A stretch of DNA of 64,000 nucleotides, taken from contig NZ_JXYP01000021.1 of NCBI RefSeq assembly GCF_000964005.1, forward strand, positions 364,336 through 428,335, in the 5' to 3' direction. The notes below the pieces were generated by a model. That model did no database searches. It was not told the DNA's origin and saw only the letters and a list, made by a program, of their open reading frames with translations. The first letter of the stretch is position 1. Each line of letters starts with the position of its first letter. Of this stretch, positions 31,085 through 38,344 are shown piece by piece. This stretch comes from Williamsia herbipolensis (GTDB lineage Bacteria > Actinomycetota > Actinomycetes > Mycobacteriales > Mycobacteriaceae). A program made the translations under genes and the position numbers.

Positions 31085-32239
31085 ATGACCGACACACTCT
31101 TCGCCGACGTCTCCTACTTCCAGGTCCCGGTCGACGACAGCTACCCGTATCCGATCCTGTCGATCCGATCGAACGACGGCACGTTCCGCGATCCCCATTT
31201 CGCACAGAACCACGCGTGGGTGCGCCGTTCCCTCGACAGCGGTCGTCTCCGGGTCGGCATCGTCTACTGCTACGTACGCCCGAACTGGCTCGAGACCGCG
31301 AACACCCTGCGCGACATGATCGATTCCTCCGGCGGGCTGCATCCGCGGGTGGTGTTGATGCTCGACGTCGAGTCGGGCGGCAACCCGCCCGGCGACGGAT
31401 CCGACTGGATCAACCGGACATACGCCAATCTCGTCGAGTACGCCGGCGGCAACGCCCGCCGCGTCATCGGTTACGCCAATGCCGCCGACTTCTTCGGCCT
31501 GTGGCGGACCCGGCCGCCGGGGCTGCAGGTGATCGGCGCGGGGTATGGCCGCAATCCGAACCTGCCGGGCCAGATCGCCCATCAGTACACCGACGGCAGC
31601 GGATACGGCGGCGGGCTACCCGAGGGCGCTCCCCCGTTCGGCAACTGCGACATGAACTCCGCCGACGGTCTGTCGGCCGATCAGTTCGCGGCGCGGTGCG
31701 GCATAGCGCCGGCGGTCGTCAACGAGATCGACGCGGCGGCGCGGATCGCCGCGAACTGGCTCGGGCGGCGGATCACCGTCGGTGAACGCACCACCCCCGA
31801 CGGTCGGGGCCGGTTCGCGGAATTCGAGCACGCGCACATCTACTGGTCGCCGACGATGCCGAGGTCTGCCGACGGCCGCATCCACGCGATCCCGATCCCG
31901 CACGGCGGACTCTTCGAGTCGTGGGCCGGTGACTACGACTTCGAACGCGGTCCGCTCGGGTATCCCGTGTGGCCGCACCTCGTGCTCCCCGGCGGCGGCG
32001 TGCAGGCGTTCGCCGGTGGCGTCCTGTTCCGCCGGAACGGGTCGCCGCACGGCTACTACGTCCACGGGCTCATCGGCGATCACTATGCGGCGGCCGGCTG
32101 GCAGGACAGCGCCCTGGGCTACCCGACGTCGAACGAGTACCCGCGGGCCGGCGGTCGCCGCCAGGACTTCGAACACGGGTCACTGCTGTGGACCGCCCCG
32201 ACCGGCGTGACGCGCATCGACACCCCGACAACAAGATGA
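31085..32239 (+). CDS. GH25-like muramidase with C-terminal LGFP repeats
   Basis: 384 residues. FADVSYFQ at the N-terminus and VVLMLDVESGG (about residue 100) supply the Asp and Asp-x-Glu of glycoside hydrolase family 25. After about residue 245 there are LGFP repeats (GPLGYPVWPH, SALGYPTSNEY), which bind mycolyl-arabinogalactan-peptidoglycan. No signal peptide is visible. A leaderless lysin of this type could be phage-derived or exported by another route. It lies directly against an attachment-site repeat and ends in a strong terminator. Confidence 0.82.
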   Translation: MTDTLFADVSYFQVPVDDSYPYPILSIRSNDGTFRDPHFAQNHAWVRRSLDSGRLRVGIVYCYVRPNWLETANTLRDMIDSSGGLHPRVVLMLDVESGGNPPGDGSDWINRTYANLVEYAGGNARRVIGYANAADFFGLWRTRPPGLQVIGAGYGRNPNLPGQIAHQYTDGSGYGGGLPEGAPPFGNCDMNSADGLSADQFAARCGIAPAVVNEIDAAARIAANWLGRRITVGERTTPDGRGRFAEFEHAHIYWSPTMPRSADGRIHAIPIPHGGLFESWAGDYDFERGPLGYPVWPHLVLPGGGVQAFAGGVLFRRNGSPHGYYVHGLIGDHYAAAGWQDSALGYPTSNEYPRAGGRRQDFEHGSLLWTAPTGVTRIDTPTTR

Positions 32240-32677
32240 CCCCCTCACCCGGATGCGGGTGAGGGGGTCATCTCTATGTAGCCCCGATGGGATTCGAACC
32301 CACGCTACCGCCGTGCGAGGGCGAACCACGCCCGACACCGCCAGCCACGCCGCGGTACGCCGCAACTCGTGCGGCGTGAACGTCCACCTCAGTACTTCCA
32401 GCAGACGGTCGAGCGCGATCACTCGGCGTGCTGCGATGCGCTCAACTGTCAGCTCCTCGCGTGCCCGCAGTACCGGGTTCTGAGGGAAGGACGCGGCGCT
32501 GCCGAGCATCAGCTCGTGGGCCAGCGTTGACCGCCGTTCATCCTGCAGCTGGTGGCGCTGGATCTCGATGTCGTCGCGGTCGATGCGGCTACGGACGCCA
32601 GGCGGTAGGTGGTCAACGAGCCTGATCGCGAGGTGTCCGCGATCACGCGCATCCCGCCACGAGTGGTAAGTCGTCAT
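32180..32677 (-). CDS. ImmA/IrrE-like metallopeptidase-family protein, reading through the attachment repeat
   Basis: 165 residues. Residues 1-120 are encoded inside the element. DERRSTLAHELMLGS resembles the zinc motif of phage ImmA/IrrE proteins, but the second histidine of HExxH is replaced. REELTVERIAARRVIALDRLLEVLRWTFTPHEL, given here as family landmarks REELTVERIAARR and LRWTFTPHEL, matches the rest of the family. From about residue 122 the chain is encoded by the tRNA-derived repeat and flanking chromosome (AVAWVRIPSGLHR and on) and overlaps the muramidase gene by 60 bases. The native C-terminus would differ in the circular element. A hairpin at 32761 and a 195-base gap separate it from the HEPN gene. 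Confidence 0.68.
   Translation of the reverse strand: MTTYHSWRDARDRGHLAIRLVDHLPPGVRSRIDRDDIEIQRHQLQDERRSTLAHELMLGSAASFPQNPVLRAREELTVERIAARRVIALDRLLEVLRWTFTPHELRRTAAWLAVSGVVRPRTAVAWVRIPSGLHRDDPLTRIRVRGSSCCRGVDARHAGRGGPQQ
32235..32272 (+). terminator. Strong hairpin terminator at muramidase end
   Basis: Perfect 16-bp stem (GATGACCCCCTCACCC and its complement) with a 6-base loop, immediately before the left attachment repeat. A related hairpin stands at the same distance from the right repeat, so this was probably the terminator of tRNA-Glu on the minus strand before insertion. Confidence 0.75.
32277..32315. repeat. Left attachment-site repeat (tRNA-Glu 3' fragment)
   Basis: 39 bp identical to 35666-35704. 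It contains the 3' side of the anticodon stem, variable region, T arm and acceptor end of tRNA-Glu(CTC) on the minus strand. After one mismatch, seven more bases match. This is the usual product of tyrosine-recombinase insertion into a tRNA 3' end with crossover at the anticodon loop. Confidence 0.88.
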
Positions 32678-32759
32678 GCCCAGAACGTATGAGCAGGGTG
32701 TGACAGAATCGCGTTGACCAGGGATGACACCGTTGTGATTCAACACCCGCAGACACAGA

Positions 32760-32790
32760 CGTAGCCCCAGCCGCTGAGGCTGGGGCTACG
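32760..32790. terminator. Hairpin between the ImmA-like and HEPN genes
   Basis: Perfect 13-bp stem (core GTAGCCCCAGCC with its complement) and 5-base loop. No T-run on either strand. It is placed to end the HEPN transcript or to separate it from the ImmA-like gene. A small palindrome GTTGTGATTCAAC lies just left at 32732-32744. Confidence 0.55.
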
Positions 32791-32872
32791 GTGTTGGTTT
32801 CGATTCGTGCCGAACATCAGACAGATGTCAGTAACCCATCGTTGCCATCCCTCTCGGTTTTCCGATCTCTGA

Positions 32873-34153
32873 TCACACGAACTTACACTTTTCAGGATAC
32901 AACGCCACATATTTCCGCAGTGAATCCAGCAGCGGCCAGGTGTGCCAGTCCTCGATCATCAGCTCGTTGCGAGCTACTAGATCGTTCGCGAGATCGATCG
33001 CAGCGTCATACTCGTCGAGCAGAACACGACGAGCCAGCTCGAACCGGCGCGGCAGTCGAGTCACATCCCACTCGGTAACTTCGTCACGGAAAACCTTCTT
33101 ACCAGCACGTTTGAGCGCAACCCACCGGTTGACCATCATGACACGACGGTAGTCCTGGTCGCTGCACACGGCCTCGACGCAGCGCACGTACTCATCAACC
33201 GCGCTGTCATGCGATCGCTCGAGCAAGCGGTAGCTGTGGTTCGCGATCAAGCCGTCGACGTCCGCTGGCTCCTCCTGATTCCCCTCGTAGTACGTCACGA
33301 AGTGCGCGAAAGCTGCGTAACCCACGGCAAGGATTAGCTCACATGCCCCCTGCAGGTACTTCCTATTCACCCTTAATCGGTCATTCAACTTCGGCCGGTG
33401 CACGATGCCCTCCGGCAACCGTGTCAAGTAGGTCTCATTGACCAGACCACCAGCATGGACGATGTTGTTCCGCCGAAGGAACACCTCCTGGAACGTCAGC
33501 GGGTGATCGGTGACTTTGCTCAACGGGATGTCTACAGCTTTATTTAGCCACTCGAACCACTCAGTCACCCCCTCGTAGGCCTTGTCGCGCACGAACTTCT
33601 CTGCGTGACTGAGAATCAGATCGTCGAGTGATGCAAATTTCGCGATGTCGCAGAGCTTGTAGGGCTTCTTGGACTCGTACATTGCGGACGGCTTGACGCA
33701 AGCGGCGGCCAACATGATTTCAGACATAAGGACGTCAAATGCGCCAACGGCACTGGTCAGCAACGCTTCACGCATCTTGGCTTGACGCGATCGCTGCGTC
33801 AGCGCAGCAGTCACATCCCTGTAGTACAGGGTTCCATAGCCGGGAGCGTCCACCGACAACTCCTCAAGCTTGCTGCGCACCCGGTTGCGGACTTCCTGAA
33901 AGACATTGCCAGGCGCGCTCGCGGAAACTGCCTGGTCCGCAGCGTCGAAAATTGCGTCAATCGTTTCGTCCGAGTCGCTGGGGTTCCATTGCCGTACAAC
34001 CTTTTTGAAGTAGTCCCGCCGAGAGTCGCGAGGAAGATTGTCGTGGTGGAAGCTCATCAGATCGAACACCGCATCCATGGCGCCTTCGAACTCAGTGATT
34101 GCCTGGATGACCGGCAATCGCACGTCCGACAGGGACCGTCGAGTCTCACTCAC
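32873..34153 (-). CDS. HEPN-motif protein of unknown function (candidate defence RNase)
   Basis: 426 residues, no membrane segments, mainly helical. FLRRNNIVHAGGLVNETYL contains R228-x4-H233, the R-x4-6-H catalytic motif of HEPN ribonucleases, in the RN-x-x-VH-x-x-G context seen in many defence HEPN proteins. I cannot assign the rest: an N-terminal helical region (1-130), the HEPN-like core (about 130-290) and a charged C-terminal helical region. Base composition is clearly AT-richer than the chromosome around it. It is the last gene of a four-gene run within the tRNA-Glu element and overlaps the preceding small gene by 8 bases. Confidence 0.7.
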   Translation of the reverse strand: MSETRRSLSDVRLPVIQAITEFEGAMDAVFDLMSFHHDNLPRDSRRDYFKKVVRQWNPSDSDETIDAIFDAADQAVSASAPGNVFQEVRNRVRSKLEELSVDAPGYGTLYYRDVTAALTQRSRQAKMREALLTSAVGAFDVLMSEIMLAAACVKPSAMYESKKPYKLCDIAKFASLDDLILSHAEKFVRDKAYEGVTEWFEWLNKAVDIPLSKVTDHPLTFQEVFLRRNNIVHAGGLVNETYLTRLPEGIVHRPKLNDRLRVNRKYLQGACELILAVGYAAFAHFVTYYEGNQEEPADVDGLIANHSYRLLERSHDSAVDEYVRCVEAVCSDQDYRRVMMVNRWVALKRAGKKVFRDEVTEWDVTRLPRRFELARRVLLDEYDAAIDLANDLVARNELMIEDWHTWPLLDSLRKYVALYPEKCKFV

Positions 34154-34364
34154 TGCTCTTATTCCCTCGTCTCATCCTGCGACTCTTCGCGGCGCCGGCG
34201 TGGCGATCGTACTCAATCTCACCGTGCGACTTGCCCTGCCCACGGCGGTTCGCCAGCTCGAAGTCGGTCTGCTTCAGCAGCTCCGGCCGCCGCGCCTGCA
34301 CCCACTGCGCGGGGTAGCGAGCCGGGTCATTCTCGTGCGAGACCACCAGCTCGGTGTCGGTCAT
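34146..34364 (-). CDS. Small basic hypothetical protein (72 aa), coupled to HEPN gene
   Basis: 72 residues, strongly charged (about one third K/R/D/E), ending KSRRMRRGNKSSE. No recognised domain. Its stop overlaps the HEPN start by 8 bases, implying translational coupling. A small charged protein next to a HEPN toxin could be an antitoxin or an RNA-binding partner; that is inference only. A short middle segment, DFELANRRGQGKSHGEIEY, recurs in my memory of actinophage small proteins but I cannot name a family. Confidence 0.6.
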   Translation of the reverse strand: MTDTELVVSHENDPARYPAQWVQARRPELLKQTDFELANRRGQGKSHGEIEYDRHAGAAKSRRMRRGNKSSE

Positions 34365-34415
34365 GCGGGCTTCCCTCCCACTCCAGCGAGACGATACCGA
34401 CGAGGCCCGACAGCG

Positions 34416-34715
34416 TCAGTCGGGCGACTGGTCCATCGCGGACAACGCCTTCTTCATCAATGACTCCAGGTCCCACCCGATGGCCACCGTCCCCGACCCG
34501 AGCGTCAAGTCGACAGATTTGCCGTCGGTCAGAGCAATTCGCAGCGTTGTCGCTGGATCGCGATCATTGTCCAGGTAGTGAAAGATGCCCTCGAGTAGCC
34601 CTGCAGTGAACGTCTTTCGAGAGTGCGCCGCTGAGAACGCGCCGACGAGCATGCCGACGTGATCAAACTTCAACTCGTCGGCGTGGATGAGCGCGGGTTG
34701 GTTGTCTTCGGTCAT
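34416..34715 (-). CDS. Hypothetical protein (99 aa) in tRNA-Glu element
   Basis: 99 residues, acidic, soluble, with alternating strand and helix (LKFDHVGMLVGAFSAA; TTLRIALTDGKSVDLTLGS). No domain recognised. The ATG lies two bases after the stop of the DUF2510 protein gene, so both are likely on one message, followed after 51 bases by the 72-residue protein gene. Possibly a small immunity or regulatory protein; nothing in the sequence decides this. Confidence 0.6.
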   Translation of the reverse strand: MTEDNQPALIHADELKFDHVGMLVGAFSAAHSRKTFTAGLLEGIFHYLDNDRDPATTLRIALTDGKSVDLTLGSGTVAIGWDLESLMKKALSAMDQSPD

Positions 34716-34716
34716 G

Positions 34717-35490
34717 TCAGCGGTCCGATCCCGTGACCTCGATGACGTACGCCGTTACCTCGGGCACCGTCGTCGAGCCACCCATGGTGGTGTCGTAGGA
34801 CTTCGAGCCGTCCACCTTTACATACAGCGTCACCAGATCGTCCTCGACAACGTCATCGAAGCCACCCGACATGCCCTCGTTTACTACGGTGTTGACGTTG
34901 TACTCGAAGCCATACTCCTGCGGCACACCCTCGGTGTCGGCCCGGAACGTCGTCGTGCCGGTCGCCGAATCGAACTGGGTCACCTTGCCGTAGATCCGCA
35001 CCTTCTCGCCGATGTGGCCGTCCGGGTCCTTCGCGATCAACGCCCACCCGCGATCGCCGACCTCGGTGTAGCTCGCCGGATCACGCAACGCAGCCTGCTC
35101 ACGCTCACGGGCCGCAGCTGCCGCAGCCGACGCCGACGCGGCGGCGGCCGACTCCGCGACCCGTGACGACTCCGCTGCCGCGACCGCGGCGGGGTCCACC
35201 GACGGCGTCACTGTCACGTAGGTCGTCGGTGTCGATTCCTTCGCCGCGGTGCTGGTGTCGCCGTCGTCGCCACCACTGACGGCGGCGCCGATGATGATGA
35301 TCACCACGAGCGCCACGCCGGCGCCGATCCAGATCCCGCGGCGGTTCTTCTTCGGCGGCTGGGACGCAACGTAGGACGGCGGTCCGCCGGCGTTGCGTGT
35401 GTCGCTGGTCCACGTGTTGTTCTTGCCGTCCCACCAGCGTTCGCGGGACGAGTCTTCAGGGTCCGGGTGCCATCCGGTCGGCGTCGTCAT
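34717..35490 (-). CDS. DUF2510-type single-pass membrane protein of the element
   Basis: 257 residues. GWHPDPEDSSRERWWDG at the N-terminus is the DUF2510 motif (tryptophan-rich, ~W-PDP-RWWDG). One transmembrane helix (about 52-73) is followed by an Ala/Ser-rich stalk (100-135) and an outer OB-like domain (KVRIYGKVTQFDSATGTTTF; LVTLYVKVDGSKSY). Proteins of this shape are common in actinophage immunity regions, where some exclude superinfecting phage. Exclusion here is inference. It is the first gene of the run toward the HEPN gene. Confidence 0.72.
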   Translation of the reverse strand: MTTPTGWHPDPEDSSRERWWDGKNNTWTSDTRNAGGPPSYVASQPPKKNRRGIWIGAGVALVVIIIIGAAVSGGDDGDTSTAAKESTPTTYVTVTPSVDPAAVAAAESSRVAESAAAASASAAAAAAREREQAALRDPASYTEVGDRGWALIAKDPDGHIGEKVRIYGKVTQFDSATGTTTFRADTEGVPQEYGFEYNVNTVVNEGMSGGFDDVVEDDLVTLYVKVDGSKSYDTTMGGSTTVPEVTAYVIEVTGSDR

Positions 35491-35575
35491 GAATCGGACG
35501 ATAAGTCACGAATCAGACAGCGCGCAGAGAGTTGTCGTACGTTCGGACGACCAGACGACACAGCCCGCTCATCTG

Positions 35576-35595
35576 ATGTAGTCAAAATGTAGTCA
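35576..35595. repeat. Paired 9-bp direct repeats near the right attachment site
   Basis: ATGTAGTCA occurs at 35576-35584 and 35587-35595, 11 bp centre to centre, 70 bases from the tRNA repeat. The spacing (one helical turn) and position fit integrase or excisionase arm-type binding sites. No integrase gene is present to confirm it. Confidence 0.45.
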
Positions 35596-35617
35596 CGCGG
35601 CCGACTGGCCCAGAAAC

Positions 35618-35663
35618 GAGAATGTCCCCCTCACCCAACCTTGCAGGTGAGAGGGACATTCTC
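35618..35663 (-). terminator. tRNA-Glu terminator on the element side
   Basis: 18-bp stem with one mismatch and a 10-base loop, directly downstream of tRNA-Glu on the minus strand. It resembles the hairpin at 32235-32272 in its CCCCTCACC core. The element evidently brought its own copy and so keeps the tRNA gene properly terminated. Confidence 0.65.
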
Positions 35664-35665
35664 TG

Positions 35666-35704
35666 TGTAGCCCCGATGGGATTCGAACCCACGCTACCGC
35701 CGTG
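35666..35704. repeat. Right attachment-site repeat within tRNA-Glu
   Basis: 39 bp identical to 32277-32315, covering the 3' half of the intact tRNA-Glu gene. With the left copy it bounds a 3.4 kb element. Confidence 0.88.
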
Positions 35705-35740
35705 AGAGGGCGGCGTCCTAGGCCGCTAAACGACGGGGCC
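35668..35740 (-). tRNA. tRNA-Glu (CTC anticodon)
   Basis: 73 bases including the discriminator A. Cloverleaf by eye: acceptor GGCCCCG with CGGGGCT, anticodon stem CCGCC/GGCGG enclosing CTCTCAC, anticodon CTC, and T arm GTGGG-TTCGAAT-CCCAT. The first acceptor pair is G-U. The 3' half serves as attachment site for the element to its left. Confidence 0.93.
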
Positions 35741-35848
35741 AAGATCTTCATTTGTTGCACCGACATCTGCCGTTCCCGACAGCGTCGCCGCCATTTTACC
35801 GAAGCGACCGTCGAGAACCAAAATCGATTCTCGCCGATCTGCTCGACG

Positions 35849-35920
35849 CTGGGGTACCAGGACTCGAACCTAGAATGGCGGTACCAGAAACCGCTGTGTT
35901 GCCAATTACACCATACCCCA
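35849..35920 (-). tRNA. tRNA-Gln (CTG anticodon)
   Basis: 72 bases. Acceptor TGGGGTA pairs with TACCCCA, anticodon stem GCGGT/ACCGC encloses TTCTGGT, anticodon CTG. T loop TTCGAGT is present. It lies 109 bases upstream of tRNA-Glu on the same strand, so the two are probably co-transcribed; gltX follows on the same strand upstream. Confidence 0.93.
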
Positions 35921-36021
35921 AGGTAGGGCCACTCGAAGCTGCCGCCGAACTCTGCGGTGGCCGCGAAAAGCGCCGAGAAGGAGGGTATCAAAGGCGGGCA
36001 CCCGAACCACAAACCGGCTGC

Positions 36022-37506
36022 TCAGGCCCCACTGCAGAAGGTGTCACGGGCCGAACGCAGGCGCACGAGTGTGCTCTCGCGACCCAGCAGCTCGATCGAC
36101 TCGAACAGCGGCGGGCTGATGTGCGATCCGGAGATCGCGACCCGCACCGGACCGAAGGCCTTGCGGGGCTTCAACTCCAGACCCTCCACCAGTGCCGCCT
36201 TGAGGGCCTCCTCGATGGCCGACGTCGACCACTCCGACACGCCCTCGACGGCGGCGATCGACGCGTCGAGAACCGGCGCGGCGTCGGGTCCGAGGTTCTT
36301 CGCCGCCGACCCCTCGTCGATGGTGAGGTCGGCGTCGGTGGTGAAGAGGAACGACATCAGCGGCCAGGCATCCCCCAGCACCTGGATGCGCGTCTGCACC
36401 AGCTCGGCGATGACGGGGAACGACGAGGTGTCGGCGGTGGCCGACAGCAACCCCCGGTCGACGAGGTAGCCGAGCAGCCGTGCGGCGAAGTCCTCGGGCG
36501 TGAGTCGACGGATGTGCTCGGCGTTGATCGCCTCGGCCTTCTTGAGATCGAAGCGGGCCGGGTTCGAGTTCACCTGTCGCACATCGAATGCGGCGATCAT
36601 CTCGTCGAGGGAGAACAGGTCGTGGTCGTCGGCGATGCCCCAGCCGAGCAGCGCCAGATAGTTCAGCAGGCCTTCGGGGATGAACCCACGATCACGATGA
36701 TGGAACAGGCTCGACTGCGGATCACGCTTGGAGAGCTTCTTGTTGCCGTCGCCCATCACGAACGGCAGGTGCCCGAACTGCGGAACCGCCTCCGCGACAC
36801 CGATGCGGATGAGCGCCTCGTACAGCGCGATCTGCCGCGGCGTCGACGACAACAGGTCCTCGCCGCGCAGGACATGGGTGATCTTCATCGCGGCGTCGTC
36901 GACCGGGTTCACCAGGGTGTACAGCGGGTCACCCGAGGCGCGGGTGAGCGCGAAGTCCGGTACCGACCCGGCGCGAGCGGTGATGGTGCCGCGCACGAGG
37001 TCGTCGAACACGATGTCGTGGTCGGGCATCCGCAGCCGCACCACCGAGGGGCGTCCGTCGGCCCGGTACGCCTCGCGCTGCTCGTCGGTCAGATCGCGAT
37101 CGTGGTTGTCGTACCCGAGCTTCGGGTCACGACCGGCGGCCCGGTGCCGCGCCTCGACCTCGTCGGCGGTGGAGAACGCCTCGTACGCCTCACCCGCGTC
37201 GAGCAGGCGCGCGACGACGTCGCGATGGAGGCCGGCGCGCAACGACTGCCGGTAGGGCTCGTAGGGTCCACCGACCTCCGGGCCCTCGTCCCAGTTCAGG
37301 CCGAGCCACCGCAGCGCGTCGAGCAGCGCCGCGTAGGACTCCTCGGAGTCGCGGGCGGCATCGGTGTCCTCGATGCGGAACACGAAGGCGCCGTCGGTGT
37401 GTCGGGCGTGGGCGTAGTTGAACAGAGCCGTGCGGATCAGTCCGACGTGCGGGGTCCCGGTGGGCGACGGACAGAAGCGGACGCGGACCGAACTCGGAGT
37501 CGACAT
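36022..37506 (-). CDS. gltX: Glutamate-tRNA ligase
   Basis: 494 residues from ATG 37506. [22 protein letters not shown] has the HIGH-type motif (PHVG) and [11 protein letters not shown] the KMSKS-type motif. The class I catalytic domain and an alpha-helical anticodon-binding cage are present at normal length. It charges tRNA-Glu and probably also tRNA-Gln as in bacteria that use the GatCAB route. Its own substrate tRNAs, Glu and Gln, are encoded just downstream on the same strand. Confidence 0.96.
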   Translation of the reverse strand: MSTPSSVRVRFCPSPTGTPHVGLIRTALFNYAHARHTDGAFVFRIEDTDAARDSEESYAALLDALRWLGLNWDEGPEVGGPYEPYRQSLRAGLHRDVVARLLDAGEAYEAFSTADEVEARHRAAGRDPKLGYDNHDRDLTDEQREAYRADGRPSVVRLRMPDHDIVFDDLVRGTITARAGSVPDFALTRASGDPLYTLVNPVDDAAMKITHVLRGEDLLSSTPRQIALYEALIRIGVAEAVPQFGHLPFVMGDGNKKLSKRDPQSSLFHHRDRGFIPEGLLNYLALLGWGIADDHDLFSLDEMIAAFDVRQVNSNPARFDLKKAEAINAEHIRRLTPEDFAARLLGYLVDRGLLSATADTSSFPVIAELVQTRIQVLGDAWPLMSFLFTTDADLTIDEGSAAKNLGPDAAPVLDASIAAVEGVSEWSTSAIEEALKAALVEGLELKPRKAFGPVRVAISGSHISPPLFESIELLGRESTLVRLRSARDTFCSGA

Positions 37507-37511
37507 GCTCG

Positions 37512-38342
37512 CTAGGCTAGCGCCCGCCCCAGGAAGTCGATCAGCAGCCGGTTCACCTCGTCGGGCTGCTCGAGATATCCGTAGTGGCCCGCCCGGGCGA
37601 CCTCCCGGTACTCCGCCCCGTCGATCGCGTCGGCGACCTCGCGGGCGAGATGCGGCGGCAGGGTGCGATCGTCGGCGAACCCGATGACCAACACCGGACA
37701 ACGGACAGCGCGGTAGGCCTCGAGACGGTCGGCCTCGCCGTCGTGGAGCTGCAGCTGCGCCCGCACCCCGGGACTGCGCGCCTGCCCGGAGAACTCGATG
37801 ATGTCGAGCCAGTCGCGGGCCTGCGCGTCGTCGACGAGGGTGTGCGGCGAGAGGTTCAGATGCGCGGTGATCGCGGCGTGGTAGGCGTCGGGCAGGGTGA
37901 TGTCGCGGTCGATCAGTTCGCGCTCACCGGCGGAGATCGCGGTCTGCATCGTCCCGCTGCGTCCGTAGGTCGCAATCATGGCCGCGCATCGCACGAGATC
38001 GGGCCGCGCGAGGGCGAGTTCCTGCACGATGCGCGCGCCCAGCGACGTGCCGATCACCGCGACGGGCCCGACGCCGAGGTAGTCGATGAGCGCGGCGGTG
38101 TCGGCGACCATGTCGTCGAGGGTGAATCCCTCGGCGCACTCACTCGAGGGCGCTATGCCGCGGTTGTCGAAGGTGATGACCCGATGGCCGGCCCGGATGA
38201 GCGCGGGTTGCTGGTGGGCCTTCCACACGCGCCCCGGGCTTCCGGTCCCCATCACCATCACGACCACGGGTCCGGTGCCGGCGTCCTCGTAGGAGATCGA
38301 GATCCCGTTCACGCGAGCGGTTCTCGGCGGTGTCGGTGGCAC
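37512..38342 (-). CDS. Alpha/beta hydrolase
   Basis: 276 residues from GTG 38342, two bases after the upstream stop; a GTG at the [12 protein letters not shown] position is an alternative. The nucleophile elbow is [12 protein letters not shown] (Ser in G-T-S-L-G), the oxyanion region is [14 protein letters not shown], and the catalytic histidine lies in [15 protein letters not shown]. The acid is likely the aspartate in GFADDRTLP. Substrate unknown. It sits between gltX and a fumarylacetoacetate-hydrolase-like gene. Confidence 0.85.
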   Translation of the reverse strand: MPPTPPRTARVNGISISYEDAGTGPVVVMVMGTGSPGRVWKAHQQPALIRAGHRVITFDNRGIAPSSECAEGFTLDDMVADTAALIDYLGVGPVAVIGTSLGARIVQELALARPDLVRCAAMIATYGRSGTMQTAISAGERELIDRDITLPDAYHAAITAHLNLSPHTLVDDAQARDWLDIIEFSGQARSPGVRAQLQLHDGEADRLEAYRAVRCPVLVIGFADDRTLPPHLAREVADAIDGAEYREVARAGHYGYLEQPDEVNRLLIDFLGRALA

Positions 38343-38344
38343 GC

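Noticed and set aside
32253..32483. Plus-strand short frame over the left attachment repeat
   Set aside because: Crosses the tRNA fragment on the opposite strand to the ImmA-like gene and has no coding features.
35752..37515. A 587-codon plus-strand frame opposite gltX
   Set aside because: Antisense shadow; it also runs through tRNA-Gln.
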